Shown here one piece after another: positions 62,188-64,000 of a DNA stretch of 64,000 bases. This stretch comes from Pseudomonas aegrilactucae (GTDB lineage: Bacteria; Pseudomonadota; Gammaproteobacteria; Pseudomonadales; Pseudomonadaceae). The DNA lies in contig NZ_JAHTBI010000079.1 in the NCBI RefSeq assembly GCF_019168305.1, forward strand, positions 1 through 64,000, written 5' to 3'. The notes below the pieces were generated by a model. The model ran no database searches and had not been told where the DNA came from. It was given only the letters and a program-made list of their open reading frames with translations. The position numbers and the translations under genes are program-made. The number at the start of each line of letters is the position of its first letter. The stretch's first letter is position 1.

Positions 62188-64000
62188 TGCCATTGCCTCG
62201 CCTGCGCCTGCTGGCCGCCGGCCTGTTGCTGGCCAGCCTGAGCCTGCCGGCCCTGGCCGCACCGCAACATGCACTGACCCTGTACGACGAAGCGCCCAGG
62301 TACCCAGCCAGCTTCAAGCATTTCGACTACGTGAACCCCGACGCGCCCAAAGGCGGTACCTTCCGCCTCAATGGCTCCGGCGGCTTCGACAGCCTCAACC
62401 CCTTCATCAACAAGGGCGTGCCGGCCGACAATATCGACCTGGTGTACGACACGCTGGCGCGCGCCAGCCTCGACGAACCGTTCACCGAATACGGGCTGCT
62501 GGCCAAGCAGATCGAGAAGGCTCCCGACAACAGCTGGGTACGCTTCTACCTGCGGCCCGAAGCGCGCTTCCAGGATGGCCATGCGGTACGCGCCGATGAC
62601 GTGGTGTTCACCTTCCAGACCCTGATCAAGAGCGGCGCGCCGCTGTACCGTGCGTATTACGCCGATGTCGACGAAGTGATTGCCGAAGACCCGTTACGCG
62701 TGCTGTTCAAGTTCAAGCACAAGGGCAACCGCGAGCTGCCGTTGATTCTCGGCCAGTTGCCAGTGCTGCCCAAGCACTGGTGGGCCACCCGCGACTTTAC
62801 CAAGGGCAACCTGGAGATCCCGCTGGGCAGCGGCCCGTACAAGGTCGCCGAGGTCAAGGCCGGGCGCTCGGTACGCTATCAGCGCGACCCGAACTACTGG
62901 GGCAAGGACCTGCCGATCAACCGCGGCTTCTTCAACTTCGACACCCTGCGCGTGGACTACTACCGCGACAACACCGTGGCGCTCGAGGCGCTCAAGGCCG
63001 GGCAGTTCGACTACTGGCTGGAAGTCAGCGCAAAAAACTGGGCCACCGCGTACAACATCTCGGCCGTGCGCGACAAGCGCCTGATCCGCGAGGAGATCGT
63101 CAACGGCAACCCCACCGGCATGCAGGGCTTCGTGTTCAACCTGCGTCGCCCGGTGTTCCAGGACGTGCGCGTGCGTGAAGCGCTGAGCCTGCTGCTGGAT
63201 TTCGAATGGACCAACAAGCAACTGTTCAACGGCGCCTACACCCGTACCACCAGCTACTTCGAAAACTCCGACATGGCGGCCAGCGGGCTGCCCAGCGCCG
63301 CCGAGCTGAAACTGCTCGAACCCCTGCGTGACAAGGTCCCGGCGCAAGTCTTTACCCAGCCGTTCAAGAACCCGGTCACCGACGGCAGCGGCATGATCCG
63401 CGAACAGCAGCGCAAGGCCTACAAGCTGCTGCAGGACGCCGGCTGGCGCATCCAGGATGACAAGATGGTGGATGCCCAAGGCAAGCCGGTGGTCATTGAG
63501 TTCCTGCTGGCACAGACCGAGTTCGAACGCATCCTGCTGCCCTACAAGCGCAACCTGGCCGACCTGGGCATCGAGCTGAGCATTCGCCGTGTCGACGTCT
63601 CCGAGTACATCAACCGGCTGCGCTCGCGGGACTTCGACATGATCGTCGGCGGCTTCCCGCAATCCAACTCCCCCGGCAACGAGCAGCGCGAGTTCTGGCA
63701 GAGCGCCAGCGCCGACAAGCCCGGCAGCCGCAATTTCATGGGCTTGAAGGATCCGGCCGTCGACAGCCTGGTGGAGGGGCTGATCAATGCCGATTCGCGC
63801 CAGAGCCTGATCGACCACACCCGCGCCCTGGACCGCGTGCTGCAGTGGGGCTACTACGTGGTCCCCAACTGGCACATCAAGACCTGGCGCGTGGCGTACT
63901 GGAACCACATCGGCCACCCGGCCACGCCGCCCCGGTACGACATCGGCATCAACACCTGGTGGATCAAGCCCGATGTCGCGCCGAGCGTACCGGTAGCTAC
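62184..64000 (+). CDS. Second YejA-type binding protein, cut by the window end
   Basis: 605 codons are visible without a stop, so only the last few residues should be missing. Signal peptide MMPLPRLRLLAAGLLLASLSLPALA, then YPASFKHFDYVNPDAPKGGTF, FYLRPEARFQDGHAVRADDVVFTF, IPLGSGPYKVAEVKAGRSV and ALSLLLDFEWTNKQLFNGAY. It is a paralogue of the upstream protein (same order of blocks) and overlaps its gene by ATGA. The yejB/yejE/yejF-type transporter genes are expected to the right of the window. Confidence 0.88.
   Translation, partial: MMPLPRLRLLAAGLLLASLSLPALAAPQHALTLYDEAPRYPASFKHFDYVNPDAPKGGTFRLNGSGGFDSLNPFINKGVPADNIDLVYDTLARASLDEPFTEYGLLAKQIEKAPDNSWVRFYLRPEARFQDGHAVRADDVVFTFQTLIKSGAPLYRAYYADVDEVIAEDPLRVLFKFKHKGNRELPLILGQLPVLPKHWWATRDFTKGNLEIPLGSGPYKVAEVKAGRSVRYQRDPNYWGKDLPINRGFFNFDTLRVDYYRDNTVALEALKAGQFDYWLEVSAKNWATAYNISAVRDKRLIREEIVNGNPTGMQGFVFNLRRPVFQDVRVREALSLLLDFEWTNKQLFNGAYTRTTSYFENSDMAASGLPSAAELKLLEPLRDKVPAQVFTQPFKNPVTDGSGMIREQQRKAYKLLQDAGWRIQDDKMVDAQGKPVVIEFLLAQTEFERILLPYKRNLADLGIELSIRRVDVSEYINRLRSRDFDMIVGGFPQSNSPGNEQREFWQSASADKPGSRNFMGLKDPAVDSLVEGLINADSRQSLIDHTRALDRVLQWGYYVVPNWHIKTWRVAYWNHIGHPATPPRYDIGINTWWIKPDVAPSVPVA

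Overview
The window reads as chromosome of a Pseudomonas putida-group bacterium. The GC content is high, the housekeeping block thrS-infC-rpmI-rplT-pheS-pheT-ihfA-merR-tRNA-Pro is in the Pseudomonas order, Pseudomonas-type small proteins (DUF3077, DUF6124-like, DUF2388, DUF1654, DUF3325, DUF3649) are present, and REP elements with the GTGGGAGCTGGCTTGCCAGCG core are scattered between genes. No phage, IS element, rRNA or CRISPR array was seen. All assignments come from reading the sequence and from family knowledge; no database was searched.

Layout. 1-6.7 kb: a minus-strand iron block made of a PfeA-type ferric-enterobactin receptor behind a Fur-box-like sequence, a two-component system (PfeR/PfeS-like), and the small membrane proteins DUF3649, PepSY and DUF3325. 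6.9-18.7 kb: a ten-gene, mostly overlapping minus-strand operon (TonB receptor, FAD monooxygenase, Dpp-type ABC importer, BAAT-like acyl hydrolase, two AhpD/CMD-fold proteins) that looks like an uncharacterised import-and-catabolism system. It is followed by a LysR regulator divergent from an IscS-like cysteine desulfurase. 21.4-22.5 kb: six tandem REP-pair units with a period of about 189 bp. 22.7-27.7 kb: a permease, then a lower-GC accessory stretch with small Pseudomonas proteins, repeated leader-like elements, a tRNA-Cys-like fragment and an EVE-HNH modification-dependent restriction nuclease ending at tRNA-Pro(GGG).

27.8-35.1 kb: the translation operon, with an ATT-initiated infC. 35.5-37.5 kb: small secreted, cold-shock and lipoprotein genes. 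37.5-44.5 kb: a ribose operon (rbsBACRKD) with a LacI-type operator over its promoter and an exported nucleoside hydrolase at its end. 44.8-45.9 kb: periplasmic glutaminase/asparaginase behind a sigma-54 promoter with two AauR-type sites. 46.0-49.8 kb: a nuclease-rich accessory patch: LexA box, DUF1654 protein, secreted EEP nuclease, membrane-tethered DUF559-like nuclease with an OB-like tail, and an unknown gene with an internal start.

49.9-64.0 kb: PaiB-like/MocR-like divergent pair, HD hydrolase, GNAT remnant, SPOR lipoprotein, lysine-type decarboxylase, dnaQ, rnhA, methyltransferase, gloB, mltD and two tandem YejA-type peptide-binding proteins, the second cut by the window end.
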